A stretch of DNA of 64,000 nucleotides from Castor canadensis (lineage: Eukaryota > Chordata > Mammalia > Rodentia > Castoridae), in the NCBI RefSeq assembly GCF_047511655.1, contig NC_133389.1, positions 27,487,501 to 27,551,500 on the forward strand, given 5' to 3'. Of the stretch, positions 21,001-32,050 are shown one piece after another; the first letter of the stretch is position 1, and each line of letters begins with the position of its first letter. Made by a program: the position numbers and the translations under genes. Below the pieces are notes generated by a model that ran no database searches, was not told the DNA's origin, and saw only the letters and a list, made by a program, of their open reading frames with translations.

Positions 21001-21436
21001 TCAGGTGTGAGGCAGCTGCTGACTAGGATTGAATGTGACCCACACAGGCTCCGGGGTCTGCATCTCCCAGCCTACTGCAGCTACAGTTGCCTGTCCCTTG
21101 GCCAATGGGTCAACTTCCCCAGGCCTCTGGGAAGGAGACTAGTTTCAGGGGGGCACACAGAAATCAGTCTTACTTCATCACATTTCTTCTAGTCTCTGTG
21201 GGTGCATTATTAGGTGTGGGGGTTCAGATCGGGGACTATGGAGGGCAGAATCAAGGGTAAAGACCAGGTTTGGGCCTGAGCAAAACTGGGTGGACTGTGG
21301 CTTCATTGACCACAATTGAGGCTGACTGAAGGAGGAATGGACTGGTCCACTTGAGTCTGGAGCTTAGAAGAGTGGTCCCAGCTGCAGACACACTGGGAAG
21401 TTCTCAGCATAGATGGTACTGAAGGTCCTGAGGCAG

Positions 21437-21640
21437 CATGAAGTCACTTAGACCTGGTTGCTAAGCCGCAGCATGACTGACATTTTGTTCTACATGATTC
21501 TTTGCTGTGAGGGCTTCCTGTGTAGGAAGAGCATCCCTGACTTCTCCTCAGCTAGATACCAGTTGAACGCCCCCCGCAGTGACAACCAAAATTGTCTTTA
21601 GACCTTCCCAAATGCCCATGTCCAGCAGCACAGGGACCTC
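21437..21640 (-). mobile_element. MER20 (hAT-Charlie) DNA transposon
   Basis: 'gacattttgttctacatgattctttgctgtgagggc', 'agcatccctgacttctcctc' and 'gtgacaaccaaaattgtctttagacc' follow MER20 in antisense order. It is non-autonomous and has no coding capacity. Confidence 0.75.
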
Positions 21641-21689
21641 ACAGCCTCTGCATAATCCAGTCCTGCTCATGGTCTGCTTTTTTGCATGG

Positions 21690-22045
21690 GCGTATGGTCT
21701 AGAGAGCTAAGAATGGTTCTTACATTTTTAAATGGTTGATGAAAATGTAAAAGAACAATATTTGGCGATGTGTAAAAATTATATGAAACTTAAATTTTGG
21801 TGTCCATAAAAATCTTTGATTGGAATAGTCACTGTCGTTCGTTTACATATTATCTACAAACCAAGCATGGGGGCACATTTGGTAATCTCAGTACTTGGGA
21901 GGCCAAGAGAGAAGGATTTCAAGTTCAAGGCTAGCATAGAGTACACACAGTGAGACCCGGTCTCAAAATAACAACCAACAATCCCAAACATTATCTACAG
22001 CTGCTTTCGAGATATGATAGTGGAGCGAAGGCTGAAAGAGGCCTG
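21690..22045 (-). mobile_element. hAT-type non-autonomous DNA transposon, split by a B1
   Basis: The sequence 'gctaagaatggttcttacatttttaaatgg ... attatatgaaacttaaattttggtgtcc ... gctgctttcgagatatgatagtgg' is a common mammalian hAT repeat. I do not assign a family name with certainty. A B1 interrupts it at 21859-21989. A second copy lies at 25195-25555. Confidence 0.65.
21859..21989 (+). mobile_element. B1-like SINE with 10-bp target duplication
   Basis: The 7SL-like unit 'aagcatgggggcacatttggtaatctcagtacttgggaggcc' sits between two copies of attatctaca (21849-21858 and 21990-21999). The duplication proves insertion into the older hAT element. Confidence 0.92.
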
Positions 22046-22114
22046 TGGAGTTGGTAATACAGGTTAAATAAATCTCCATGATCTGAACTGCTTGGGACTA
22101 GAAGTATTCTGAAT

Positions 22115-22392
22115 TTCAGATCTTTTTTTTTTTTTTTCCAGATTTTGGAATATTTGCATACCCACAACGAAATTGCTTGGCAGGTGGGACACAAGCCTAA
22201 ACATGAAATTCATTTGTTTCATATGGTCCTTATATTCATAGCCTGAAGGTCATTTTAAGTCATTTTGCATATGACCCAAAGTTTCATGGTATGGAATTTT
22301 CCATTCATGAGGTCATCACACAGGCACTCAAAAGAGTTTGGGATCTTGGAGCACTATGGATTCGGATTTTCAGATCAGGGTGTTCAACTTGG
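22115..22392. mobile_element. TcMar-Tigger-like DNA transposon fragment
   Basis: 'ccagattttggaatatttgcat', 'aaacatgaaattcatttgtttcatatgg', 'catagcctgaaggtcattttaa' and the terminal 'ggattcggattttcagatcagggtgttcaac' match the Tigger-type repeat with TAATCCGAAAATCC termini. The exact family is not assigned. Confidence 0.65.
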
Positions 22393-23020
22393 GAGGAGTG
22401 ACCATGCAGTTGGCTTGGTGGGGCAGAAGCTACCCAGGAAGACAGTGTGTGAGGATACTGTTCTTTTGAAAAATCCTGGCTCTAAATGAAGAGAAGTAAG
22501 ATAGTTCCTGGAGGGAAGGGTGGGGTTAAGCAAAGTTTTCTCCCCTTCAATGGGCTGAGAAGAACAAAGCATCAAAGTAAGGGACTGGTGTGATGAGAGA
22601 GAGAAGACGAACCCACTGGAGGAACCTGGGGAAGGAGAGAGGTAGGGTAGGGGATAGGCAGTGCTGGAGCTGGAGGTGGCTAAGCAGAGCCACCACCCTG
22701 GTAGACAATTACCTAAAATAGGCTAGACCAAGGCAGGTCCACCGTGGCTATGGAGCAGCCCGGGCCAGCCTGTGGGCCGGTGGGATAATGAAGGCCGGGT
22801 GGGGTTATGTAAGCAGGTTTAGATAGCAGCTTGGGTTGAGAAGGAAGACCCTTAAATCTGGCTTTAGGATTATTTTAACATCTTACCCTATTATTTGCCT
22901 TTATATATAAATGACTCTTTCTTCAAGCTCCGTGCTAACTTCGTTGCAAAATTATATAGAAAAATCCCCAAGGGGGTGATTTTATATGGTCTTTTCTCAG
23001 CTGAACATTTTTGAAAACAC
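22393..23020. other. Intronic sequence, nothing recognised
   Basis: AT-richer unique DNA; no feature supported. Confidence 0.45.
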
Positions 23021-23027
23021 TTTTAAT

Positions 23028-23096
23028 TTTCTTGTGGTGCTGGGGATGGAACCCATGGCCTTGCACATGCTAGGCCAGTGCTCTACCACTGAGAAC
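23028..23096 (-). mobile_element. ID-like SINE, antisense
   Basis: 'gtggtgctggggatggaacccatggccttgcacatgctaggccagtgctctaccactgag' is the reverse complement of a tRNA-derived ID unit. The tail on the left is short. Confidence 0.85.
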
Positions 23097-23339
23097 TTTT
23101 TAACTGAAGTATAACACATGCAAGAAATGTGTCCAGATTTGAAATATTTCGATGGATTATGACAAAGCGTACTCTCGGGTGTTACCAACGTGTGGGTCAA
23201 GTACTGAGGTGCACTCTTGGGACCCTTGCTTTCACCAGCTTTCCCTAGGGTCAGCACCATCCTGCTAACAACACTTGAGCCTGCTTCTGTCCATTTTTCA
23301 ATTCCCACTGCTGTATTGAATCTGGGGCAAACACTGATG

Positions 23340-23341
23340 CT

Positions 23342-23406
<65 letters not shown>
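23340..23406 (+). repeat. (TG)n microsatellite
   Basis: Over 30 TG units with one TTTG interruption near the start. The open frames crossing it are low complexity. Confidence 0.98.
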
Positions 23407-23407
<1 letters not shown>

Positions 23408-23681
23408 TGGTGGGGCAGGGTAGGGTTCCCTTCGAGGCCCATCTCTTGCTTGGTGGCAGCTTTGATATTGCCACCTGCTCTTGGTCACCTTGTTCTGGTT
23501 TTTCTCTCCTGGAGCACCAATGGGGCAGGGTAGGCATGCTAGTCCCAGGCTTCTGGACTGAGGCCAGAAGTCTAGCTCTCAATGACATATCCAATGTACC
23601 CAAGGTCACACATCGGGCAGGATGCTGACTCCCAAACCCTAAAGTCGATCTCAAACGTCTGATGCCCTTGTGTTTGACTTT

Positions 23682-23762
23682 GGTTTTTGATGCTGGGGAT
23701 CTAATCCAGGACATCAAGTGTGCTAGTCAGGCACTGTACCCTTGAGTTATACCTCCAGTCCT
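23682..23762 (-). mobile_element. ID-like SINE, antisense
   Basis: 'gatgctggggatctaatccaggacatcaagtgtgctagtcaggcactgtacccttgagttatacctccagtcc' is a diverged antisense ID unit. Confidence 0.75.
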
Positions 23763-23773
23763 GCATCTGACAG

Positions 23774-24116
23774 GTTTTTTTGGTGGTATTGGGGGTTGAG
23801 TTTAAGGCCTTAATCTTGCTAGGTAGGTGCTCTACCATTTCAGCCATATTCCTATCCCCCAAGCCCTTTAAGATTTTTAGTTATTTTTCTAGATAGGGTG
23901 TCATGCTTTTTGCTTGGGGCTACCCTTGTACCACCATCCTCTTATATATCTCTCTCACATGGCTGGGACTATACACATGTACCACCACACTCAACTTGTT
24001 TGTTGTAATGGGATCTAGCTAATTTTTTGCACAGGCTGGCCTCAAATCCTGACCCTCCTGATTTCTACTTCCAGAGTAGCTAGTATTACATGAGTGAGCC
24101 ACCATGCCTGGCCCAG
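23774..24116 (-). mobile_element. Composite B1-B1-ID SINE, antisense
   Basis: The ID unit (ggtggtattgggggttgagttt ... tctaccatttcagcc) comes first, then two reversed B1-like units ending 'gagtgagccaccatgcctggccc'. This is the same trimer as at 8651-8968 in the opposite orientation. Confidence 0.85.
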
Positions 24117-24424
24117 TGTTTGACTTTCTCTGGAATATAGACCCTTTTGAGGATCTGATGAAAACCCTGACCACCTCTCCCAGTAAAACACATATCTACA
24201 CAGGTCCATAGACATCTACATCCAATTTCAGTGCATTTCCAGATCCTGAGGGCTATGGAAGGGCCCAGATATGCACGTGGGCCTCACACACCTCAACCTA
24301 AATCAGCAGAAATGTCTTGGGAGTGTGGGATGTAGCCACATATGTTGCCAGAGGATCGTGTGCCTGATCAGGTTGTGCTTGGGTAGCTCTGTGGTTAAGG
24401 CCTAAGGCCAGAGGTGGCCAATAA

Positions 24425-24610
24425 AGATATTTTAAAGGTTCCTACCGTGTGCCTGACACTTGACAGGTTTGATTGCTTTCCCTCTGGCAATCAGGCAGAG
24501 TCAGGGCTGTTTTGCCATTTTACTGATGGAGGTTTAAAGAGGTTGAGCCCTAGGCCCCAGCTTGTACCAACAGCACAGGGTTTGAAATTCTGAGTGTCTG
24601 ACATCTGATG
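24425..24610 (-). mobile_element. MIR SINE, antisense
   Basis: 'ccattttactgatggaggtttaaagaggttgag' with preceding 'ctaccgtgtgcctgacacttgacagg' is an antisense MIR. Confidence 0.7.
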
Positions 24611-24791
24611 TTCCAGCCCTCATGTTGTCTATCTCCCTTCTCTCAAAGGGGGCTTTCGCTCTCCCTCCCATTTCTGCTCTGCAGAGCCTCTCGGCTGGTC
24701 AGAAGTTTCTCGTGAAGATAGCTCAGCTCACCCAGCTCCGCTTGCTCGTGGGAAATGACTCACCAGAGCCCTGCAGTGCTGGGGCTCCAGG

Positions 24792-24813
24792 ACACACACA
24801 CACACACACACAC
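24792..24813 (+). repeat. (CA)n microsatellite
   Basis: Eleven uninterrupted CA units. Confidence 0.95.
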
Positions 24814-24919
24814 TTCCTGTGTCTCGGCTACAGCCCTGGGCAATGTGAGCTGGCGGGGCAGATATCTGAAGGCGGCTGGAGATAGAAAACCACCCAGCTT
24901 TACATCCTGAGATGAAGGA

Positions 24920-24990
24920 GTCTCTGCTTGGGTTCATATGACAGCTGTGTCACTTCTGGGCCTTGGTTTTGTCATCTGTAAAACGGGGGT
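24920..24990 (+). mobile_element. MIR SINE fragment
   Basis: 'gctgtgtcacttctgggccttggttttgtcatctgtaaaacggggg' is the MIR core on the plus strand. Confidence 0.75.
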
Positions 24991-25077
24991 GGAGGTCGGA
25001 TGTGATCATGGTACTCAGTGTACAATCCTCCTCCCCACTGCAGCCACATCGCCTGAGAACCTGCGAATTCTCCCTTG

Positions 25078-25160
25078 TGACAGCAATTCTCAGACGTTAA
25101 TGTGCGTTAGAATCACCTGCAGGGGAACTTCCCAGTAGAGAAGGAGGGTGTACATCAACA
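25078..25160 (-). mobile_element. MER5A-like DNA transposon fragment
   Basis: 'ttctcagacgttaatgtgcgttagaatcacctgcaggggaac' corresponds to the MER5A terminal portion (hAT-Charlie), antisense. Confidence 0.65.
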
Positions 25161-25194
25161 TTCATAAACTCCAGCCGCTAACGAGATCTGGACA

Positions 25195-25555
25195 CAGCTT
25201 GTTCTTCACAGCCCATGAGCTAAGAACAGTTTTGACATGTTTAAATAGTTGGGTGTGTGCGTGTATGTGTGTGTGTGGGGGGACCCAAAAGAAGACAATG
25301 TTGTGACACATACAAATTATATGAAATTCAAATTTCAGTGTCCCTAAGTAAGGTTTGGTTGGAGCATAGTCATTCATTCATTTGTATACTTCTAGGCTGC
25401 TCTTATGCTCCAAGGGCAGAGCACAGCCATTTGGAAATTGCTTGCATGGCTTTACAGTGCTGCTCGGAGAACAAGGCACAGAGATGTGGTTGCACTTGAC
25501 TTTGCCTGTTGGTCTGCAAAGCCTAAAACAATTACTATCTGGACCTGATCTATAG
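25195..25555 (-). mobile_element. hAT-type non-autonomous DNA transposon, second copy
   Basis: 'gctaagaacagttttgacatgtttaaatag', 'attatatgaaattcaaatttcagtgtccc' and 'ctgcaaagcctaaaacaattactatctgg' match the same family as 21690-22045. It is uninterrupted apart from a small (GT)n near 25251-25278. Confidence 0.7.
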
Positions 25556-25617
25556 AGAGGAGAGGATTGGAGAGGAAGGGAGAGGAGGGGAAGGGAAAGC
25601 AGAGAAAGGGGAAGTGA
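25553..25617 (+). repeat. GA-rich purine tract
   Basis: A nearly all-purine strand of GGAGA/GGGAA units, with potential for triplex formation. Confidence 0.85.
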
Positions 25618-27348
25618 GCTGCCAGGGAGTTTGGAATTAGTGGTGGCCCTGCTCTGTGCATTGCCAGCACTTGGCTGCTTTGAAGGTGACCTGGAGGCAC
25701 CCTGAGCAATCCACCTTCCCACTACTGTGTGCAAACCTGCAGCTTCACTTCTGGTGCAGGGGTCCTTAGCTGGGAGACCCCCTCTGGAGGACAGGCATCT
25801 TGGCAAGCTTTATGCATATGGGGCTTTCTGGGGAGCAGAAAGAGCCAGTGACCTTCCCTACCCCTCCAAAAACCTGAGCACCTTTTTTCCTTTGGGGTGC
25901 CCACTTTTCTCTTTCACCTCTGCTTTCCCAATGTGAACGTCCCTGGAAGGGTAGCGCAATACCTGTACATTCCCCCCCTACCCCCAAGATGAAGGTGGCT
26001 GTTTGGTGGCTTGGGCAGGCCTAAGGAAAGTCTGAGCAGGAAAGCCTGTGGGGCAGATAGAGGCATTAGGAAGAGGAAAAGGCCTCTTTCCCAGAGGGCT
26101 TCAGGACCCTGGCCCCCCAGGTTATAATCCATTTCTCCCCATCAGCAAGAGGCAGCAAATGCTTGTAGCCATCCTCATTCCCCAGACCCCCATGAGGCCA
26201 CCTGCCTGCTAGGTTCGCCAAGCAAGTCTCAACTCCGGCCCTGGGATTCCAGGTATTTTTCCAGCCAACCCCACCTCATCTAATTGCTTCCCAGTCAGCT
26301 AATCCTTGGCCCACACCCTCAGCTCCAGCCAGGCAAGCCACCTCAGTGTGGCCAGCAGTAGCTTCTGAGACTTCCCATGGCCAGTGGCCAAGCCCGAGGC
26401 AGCTTCTCAACTCCCCTTGCCCAAACCACATCCTCCTCACCCTTCCCCACACCTCAAACTCTGCTCTAACATTTCCAAACCAAGTGGAGCGCAGTCCAGT
26501 CCAGACCCAAAGCAGACTAATTCCTTCCCTTCGTATGCTCTCCCCCAAGACTGGTCACATCCCCGCTATCAGGGAAGGACAATTAGCAAAGAGTGGAGCT
26601 GGACCTATGGTTCAAGTGTCAGAGCTAATTGTTTTAAGCAGGGCTTGGGCCTTAATTAAAGGATAATTAGTTACTGAACTATGTTTGCATTTCCACAAGT
26701 GTGTTTGTATTTCCTAAGTCTGGTTTTTAACCCTGGGAAACCAGATTCAGCAAATACATCTATGTTTCAATACCTCTGAGTAAGGAGAAGCTCTTAATTA
26801 TAGAAGTGGTCATCCCGTGTAATCAAAAGGGCCGTCAAAGAAAGAAAGCGCTAATTGTGCCTTCTCCCAACCGAACCCCGATTTCTGTTTGGGCGCTCCT
26901 CCCTAGCTGTGGGTTCTGTTCTGATCCCTCTCACGCACTCTGCCACACCTGCCAGGGCTCTTCTGTTCCCCTTCGATGCTTTTCTCACTCTTTCTTCACT
27001 GGAGTTCAGAAGGTTTGTTTTTTGCATATCCTGCAGAGGAGCTCTGCCAACCAACCACCCACTGGCTATGAGCTTTGGGGTTCAGTTCTCTGTTCCGCCT
27101 TCCTTCTAGGTGCTCAAGAGAGAGGGAAGCTATAAAAGTACTTTGGAGACTTAGGGGGGATCTAGAACTGTTCCCAAAGCCTGTCAATTCCAGGAGCTAG
27201 GCTCTAGACCTGCTATCCAGCACCAAAGCCACAGCCACTAGACACTTCCAGTGTCTAGTCTGAATGCAGAGGTGCCTACAGTATAAAATATGCACTGGGT
27301 TTCTTTGTTCAAAAAGAAAAATGAAGACGACTATAAAAAGGTTTCATT
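25618..27348. other. Intronic unique sequence with homeodomain-like motif cluster
   Basis: No interspersed repeat recognised over 1.7 kb. At 26575-26870 there are several TAAT/ATTA cores in repeat-free AT-rich sequence (see the separate entry). Confidence 0.5.
26575..26870. promoter_or_regulatory. Candidate intronic regulatory element
   Basis: A repeat-free block with at least six TAATT/ATTA cores: 'acaattagc', 'gctaattg', 'ccttaattaaagg', 'ataattagtt', 'cttaattata' and 'gctaattgtg'. A TTTGCATTTCC block is also present. Clustering of homeodomain cores is typical of developmental enhancers, but no conservation data are available here, so this is inference. Confidence 0.25.
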
Positions 27349-27488
27349 GAGCTGGGCATGGTGGTACAAACCTGTAATCCCAGCACTTGGGAGGCTAAAG
27401 TAGGAGGATTTTGAGTTCCAGGGCAGCCTGGAGTACACAGTGAGTCCAAGGCCAGATTGAGCTATATTCGGGAACCCAGTTTTAAAAA
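27349..27488 (+). mobile_element. B1-like SINE
   Basis: 'gctgggcatggtggtacaaacctgtaatcccagcacttgggaggc' with a B1 continuation; it is followed directly by an ID unit. Confidence 0.9.
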
Positions 27489-27492
27489 CCCA

Positions 27493-27592
27493 AGGACTGG
27501 GATGTAGCTCAGTGGGAGAGTACTTGCCTATGTGTGTAGGAAAGGCCCTGAGTTCCATCCCAGCATGAGAAAAAAGAAAAGGAAAAAGAAAA
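27493..27592 (+). mobile_element. ID-like SINE unit
   Basis: 'ggactgggatgtagctcagtgggagagtacttgcc' with 'gagttccatcccagc' and an A-rich (GAAAA)n tail. It forms a B1-ID dimer with the preceding unit. Confidence 0.9.
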
Positions 27593-27595
27593 AAG

Positions 27596-27748
27596 GCTGG
27601 GTACAGTAGCTCATGCCTATAATCCCAGCTATTTGGGAGGTGGAGGTGGGATGGTCTTGGTCTGAGGAGGCGCTGGGTAAAAGCTTGAGGCCCTCGGAAG
27701 TCTGAGGCCCTGAGTTCAAACCCCAGCACTACCCTCCCAAAAGTGTCA
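27596..27748 (+). mobile_element. Truncated composite B1-ID SINE
   Basis: A B1-like start 'gctgggtacagtagctcatgcctataatcccagc' jumps to an ID-like end 'gaggccctgagttcaaaccccagc'. Internally deleted. Confidence 0.82.
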
Positions 27749-27821
27749 TTGATACTTTTGTTTGGGTATATTACATAGCATAAAATTAATTTCCACCCGT
27801 TCCTTTGTGAGTGTGTGTATG

Positions 27822-27895
27822 TGTGTCGCTAGAGATCAAACCTAGGGCCTGATGCTGCTAGGCAAGCACTGTACCACTGAGCCACACTCCCTTAA
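27822..27895 (-). mobile_element. ID-like SINE, antisense
   Basis: 'gctagagatcaaacctagggcctgatgctgctaggcaagcactgtaccactgagccacactccc' is an antisense tRNA-like unit, preceded by a (GT)n run. Confidence 0.85.
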
Positions 27896-28242
27896 TGCGG
27901 CGAAGAGAAAACTTGAAATTCCTGATGTGACTCACATCGTGGTAGTGCTGGTCACATGGCTGCAGAGCTGAGATTTTGGTGTAACAGGGCTGAGAGGCTC
28001 CTGTCGTCCTCCATGTTCAGAACTCCGGGTGTCCTCTCCCGGCCACCCCACCCTTGCACCCCTCGTACTGCACACTCTCTTCACCCTTGACCTTTAAGTT
28101 GCCTTGTGCTCCCTGTACACGATCCTCGCTCTCACTCACGGCAGGAGCAGCAGGCCTGCAACATCCCTGTACTTCAGGCCCAGCAAAAGAAGCTGGCACA
28201 TAGCAGGTGCTCACTCGGAGCTCTTTCAACCGCCCCCCCCCA

Positions 28243-28563
28243 GGCCAGGTGCGGTGGCTCACGCCTGTAAATCCTGGCTTCTTGGGAGGCAGAGATCAGG
28301 AGGATCACAGTCTGAGGCCAGCCTGGACAAAAAGTTCTCTAGACCTCTTCTAACCTCATACTTGTCATCCCAGCTAAGCGGGAAGAGTAAGTAGGAGGAC
28401 GGAAGTCCAGGCTGGCCTGTGCATAAATGGTGAGACCCTATTCAAAAATACTTAAAGGAAAAAGGGCTGGTGGTGTGGTTCATGAGATAGAGCACCTGTC
28501 TGGCAACAGCAAGGTCCTGAGTTCAAATCCCAGTGCCACCAAAAAACAAAACCAAAAAAAAAC
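28243..28563 (+). mobile_element. Composite B1-B1-ID SINE
   Basis: A trimer in plus orientation: 'ggtgcggtggctcacgcctgtaaatcc', 'cttgtcatcccagctaagcggg' and 'gggctggtggtgtggttcatgagatagagcacc', ending 'gagttcaaatcccagtgccacc' plus an A tail. Confidence 0.9.
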
Positions 28564-28997
28564 CCTCTCCATACGCTCTGATCCAGGAAGTTTTACCCAA
28601 ACCCATTGTGCCTCTTCCAGTGATTGTCGCTCGTGGGATTCTGACTTTGGCAGACAAACAGACAAACTCAATCTCCCATGAAGCTTAGTGGACAGAAGTT
28701 GAGAGGAGGCCTAACCAGAGACAAAGTGGACCTGCAGCTAGGGTGCTGCATGGCGAGGAGCACTCTCTCTGCACGGGTTCACTCTGGGGGGCAGAAATCA
28801 CTCCTCCTGAGTTTGAGTGGATACGTGTTTCTCCTCTACCTTGGATTCTGGGCTCATCTCCACAGGCCACTCGCAGCTATCCCTGTTCACTTTTCCTGCT
28901 TCTTCAAGGTCTCTGCATTTATCAACTCCGAGAAACCTTCCCAGATTCACATTAGAAGAGCTGACTGTAGTCTCCCTCTTTGCTCAGTCTGGACACT

Positions 28998-29335
28998 GTA
29001 TTGCTTTCTTCAACTAGTATTTATTGAGCGTTTATTGTATGCCAGGCACAACTGGGTACATAGTTGTGCAAAGACATGCTTCTTACCTCTAGAAAGTTCC
29101 CATGCTACTTGTGAAGACAGAAAACAAGCAGACGAACAAAGAAAGCTCTGAGGGAATGCCAGGAACCGTTAAGGCTTATGAAGCAAAAGAAAGCAGGCTG
29201 AACACAGGGGCAGGGTGCAGACAGGTGGGAGCAGTCAGGGAGGGCTATTCTGAGGAACTGGCATCTGAACAGAGACCAGGACCTCTAGGAAACAGGCCTT
29301 CTCCCTGAGGGAACAGCATGTGCAAAGGCTCGGAG
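28998..29335 (-). mobile_element. L2 3' region, antisense
   Basis: 'gtatttattgagcgtttattgtatgccaggcac' opens the reverse-complemented L2 end. 'gggagggctattctgaggaactggcatctgaacagagacc' and 'ggaacagcatgtgcaaaggctcggagg' follow in the expected order. Confidence 0.85.
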
Positions 29336-32050
29336 GCCCATTTTCCTGGGTTCCTCCATATTTTTTTCTCATTAAGAACTTCATTTTATATAATTAAATA
29401 TGCTGCTGACTGATCCCTTTATTTCATGCCTTTGTTTTTCAGAGGTGTTCTTCAGACAGGGAGCTACAGGGGAGGGAGGAAGTCAGTCTGTGATTAACAA
29501 ATCAGTAACAAAGTTACATACATTTAATTCTCAACCAGAAAAGGAACCTGAGGGTCAGAGGGGATACACTGCCCAAATATGTCTGACTCCTAAATCCACC
29601 TTTTTTTTGTACGTCTCCCCTCCCTTTGGTCCAGCCCAGGCCACCTGTGACCTACTGATCCAGGTCTACCAATAAGGACCCGGATTCTAGGTGGGGCTTG
29701 AGGTGCACAGAAAAGAGGAGAAAGGGGGATTCCTAACAGTGTCCTGCCACCCAGGCTAGGTGCCTCCTAGCATTATTTCATCTTGAGTATCAGCAACTCA
29801 AGCTGAATTTTGAACTCTGGCCATTCCAGAGCAGGTGGAAGAACAAAGACTGTCTCGAGTGGTGGCGAGTTGTGCGTGCTTTCAGTGTCACCAGCTTTTA
29901 GCACAGGGCACTGCTTCTTCTTCCCCTCTGGGGAGATGGCAGCTCTGCAAGGTGGGGATGAGAGTCAGCTCTGGGCATCTTAAGTGCTGGGGGGAGGGTC
30001 CCTGGGCTGCAGCATGGAGGCTGCACTGGGCAGGGGGCAGAGCTTGGGGAGGGGTTGAAGAGGAGGCTGGTGGCTAGGCCAGGGGCCACGGGGTCATTTC
30101 AGCCATCCCTACATGCCAGACATGCAAGCTTTAACTTTTTTACCACTTAGGTCACCTGGAATTACTGATGGTCATGTTTTACCTCTACAACACCCCCTCT
30201 CCAACTCAGTCCCTCTACCTGACTTGCTCTCAGAAAGGGTCCCCATCTGGAGTCCTAGAGTTCTAGCTGAAAGGACTCTACCATTAGCCTGCGGGGCTTG
30301 CGGGGGTGGGGAGTGGGGTGGAGGATCGTGTTTTGTGTGGCTTTAACCTCCACAGCCCCACAAATCTAGACAGATTCATTTGCACGTAGACGTGTCTGTA
30401 TGTATCCCTACACCAGACCCAGCCAGATAAAATCCCACCTCTACAGTCCAGCCAGGGGACCACTTAGAAAAAACCCACCCCCCCTTTAGCTCCTCCCCAT
30501 CCCAGCCCGCCTTCAGCCCTGTTCTGCAGAAGCCGCATGAAGTTCAGACGCTAATTACTGAGTTAGAATATTTTTCAAAATTACAAGGCATGGCCCCAGG
30601 AGATAGAGGCAGGAGGAGGAGTGTGAGGGGGAGGTCAGCACCCTAGGGCAAAGGGGAAGGCAGACTGGAGGCTGGAAGAGGAGGTGCTCCTGCCTCTGCC
30701 TGGGGGGATAGCCCCCCATCCCCCAAGGCCAATAGCACCTGCAGGGCGCACTGGGACCCGGATGGAGGGCGATGCTGGGCTTTTCTTGTTCATCCTGAGC
30801 AGATATTTTTGACGACTCCACTTCTTTACCTCCCTACCTGAGGCCTTCAGTGAAGAATGCCTGCTGCAAAATGTCTATGTGGATTAAAACGGTTTCCCAC
30901 AAAGGGAGGAAAGAGCGAGTCTTTCCCCTTCTGTGATTAGGAGAATGGAGCTAAGGGAGATGGAGGGGGCTCTGCCATTCAATGTCACTGTCACAAATGC
31001 AGCACAGGTGGTGTTGATTAGGAAAAACTGCCCCCACCTCCAGACCCTCTATAGGGCTTGTTAAGCTCTCCAGGGAGCCACAGGCGGACTCCGACTCTAT
31101 TTCAGAGAAAACCCCCGAGCTTGCACCCACCCACCTTCCAAAAGAGAACCAGAGCGACGTCTTCCTGAAGCTGTGCTGAGAGCGGTTTGGCAATCTCTGA
31201 GTTTTGAGACTGTTTAAAAATGGTTCTGGCTTGGAGACTGGTTTCCCTTTGGAAGGCAGGGTCTGGTGGAAGCTGGTATTTTTATAACTGCAGGCTCTCT
31301 AGCAGATCCTGTGTTACCATGGTTGCTAAGGGGAACGCTGGCTTCACATCTCACATTTCAGCCTGCTGAGCCAGGCTAAGGAAGAACAGCTACGACGGGG
31401 TGGGGGTGGGGGGTGGGGGTGGGGAGAGGGGAGAGGGTCGGAATGGGGTGGGCTGGGTGGCAGATTCCAGTTTTCTCTTGGAGAGGTCCAGGATCCTTTA
31501 GGTGGCCGCCTCTGTGGGTCTGAGTGTGTTTGGGGTATGGGTGAAGGGTCTGAGCAGGTCAGGCAGCAGAGGGGAACAAAGCCCCGGAGGGGGCTGAGCC
31601 CCTGAGGGTTATGAATTTCAGCAGCTACAGGAATGGTGGCCTAAGCCGGGCATTTGGAGCAGCAGCTGGAGAACCTGCAGGGACTCTGAGGCTAAGCTGG
31701 TGCCCAGTGCTCCTTGGGCTCCCTGATTCCCTCCTCTAATCCACCCCCCCTCCTTTATTTGGAGCACTGCACTTCCCACAGTGCTGGAGCTCCCCAGGGG
31801 TCCTCTGGCTCCTAATTAGGTGGCTTGTGTTATCTCGACACATACCTAGCAAGAAATGTGTCCAGGAGGCTTTTCAGTTCCGTAAGGAAGTAGCATTTTT
31901 TGCACTGTTAGTTGAATGAATACATAAACTTTCCTTTATGACTTCCATAGTCATAAAGCCGTCTGGCTTAAAATTTTCAGAGGGTCTTGTCATCCTGCAT
32001 CTGGTGGGAGCCAGAGCTGGCCCACAACTCACCCATCAAACTCTTATTTA
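29336..32050. other. Intronic unique sequence, repeat-poor
   Basis: About 2.7 kb with no recognised interspersed repeat. It includes a G-rich tract at 31397-31432 and a stretch at 31200-31380 with RFX-like sequence (gttaccatggttgctaagg). No splice-flanked coding segment seen. Confidence 0.5.
31397..31432 (+). repeat. G-rich tract
   Basis: Repeated GGGGTGGGGGT units give at least five G-runs of four or more, which is quadruplex-capable. Confidence 0.85.

Noticed and set aside
23411-23534. 14-bp direct repeat tggggcagggtagg at 23411 and 23521
   Set aside because: Short, G-rich and without further flanking similarity; expected by chance in such sequence.
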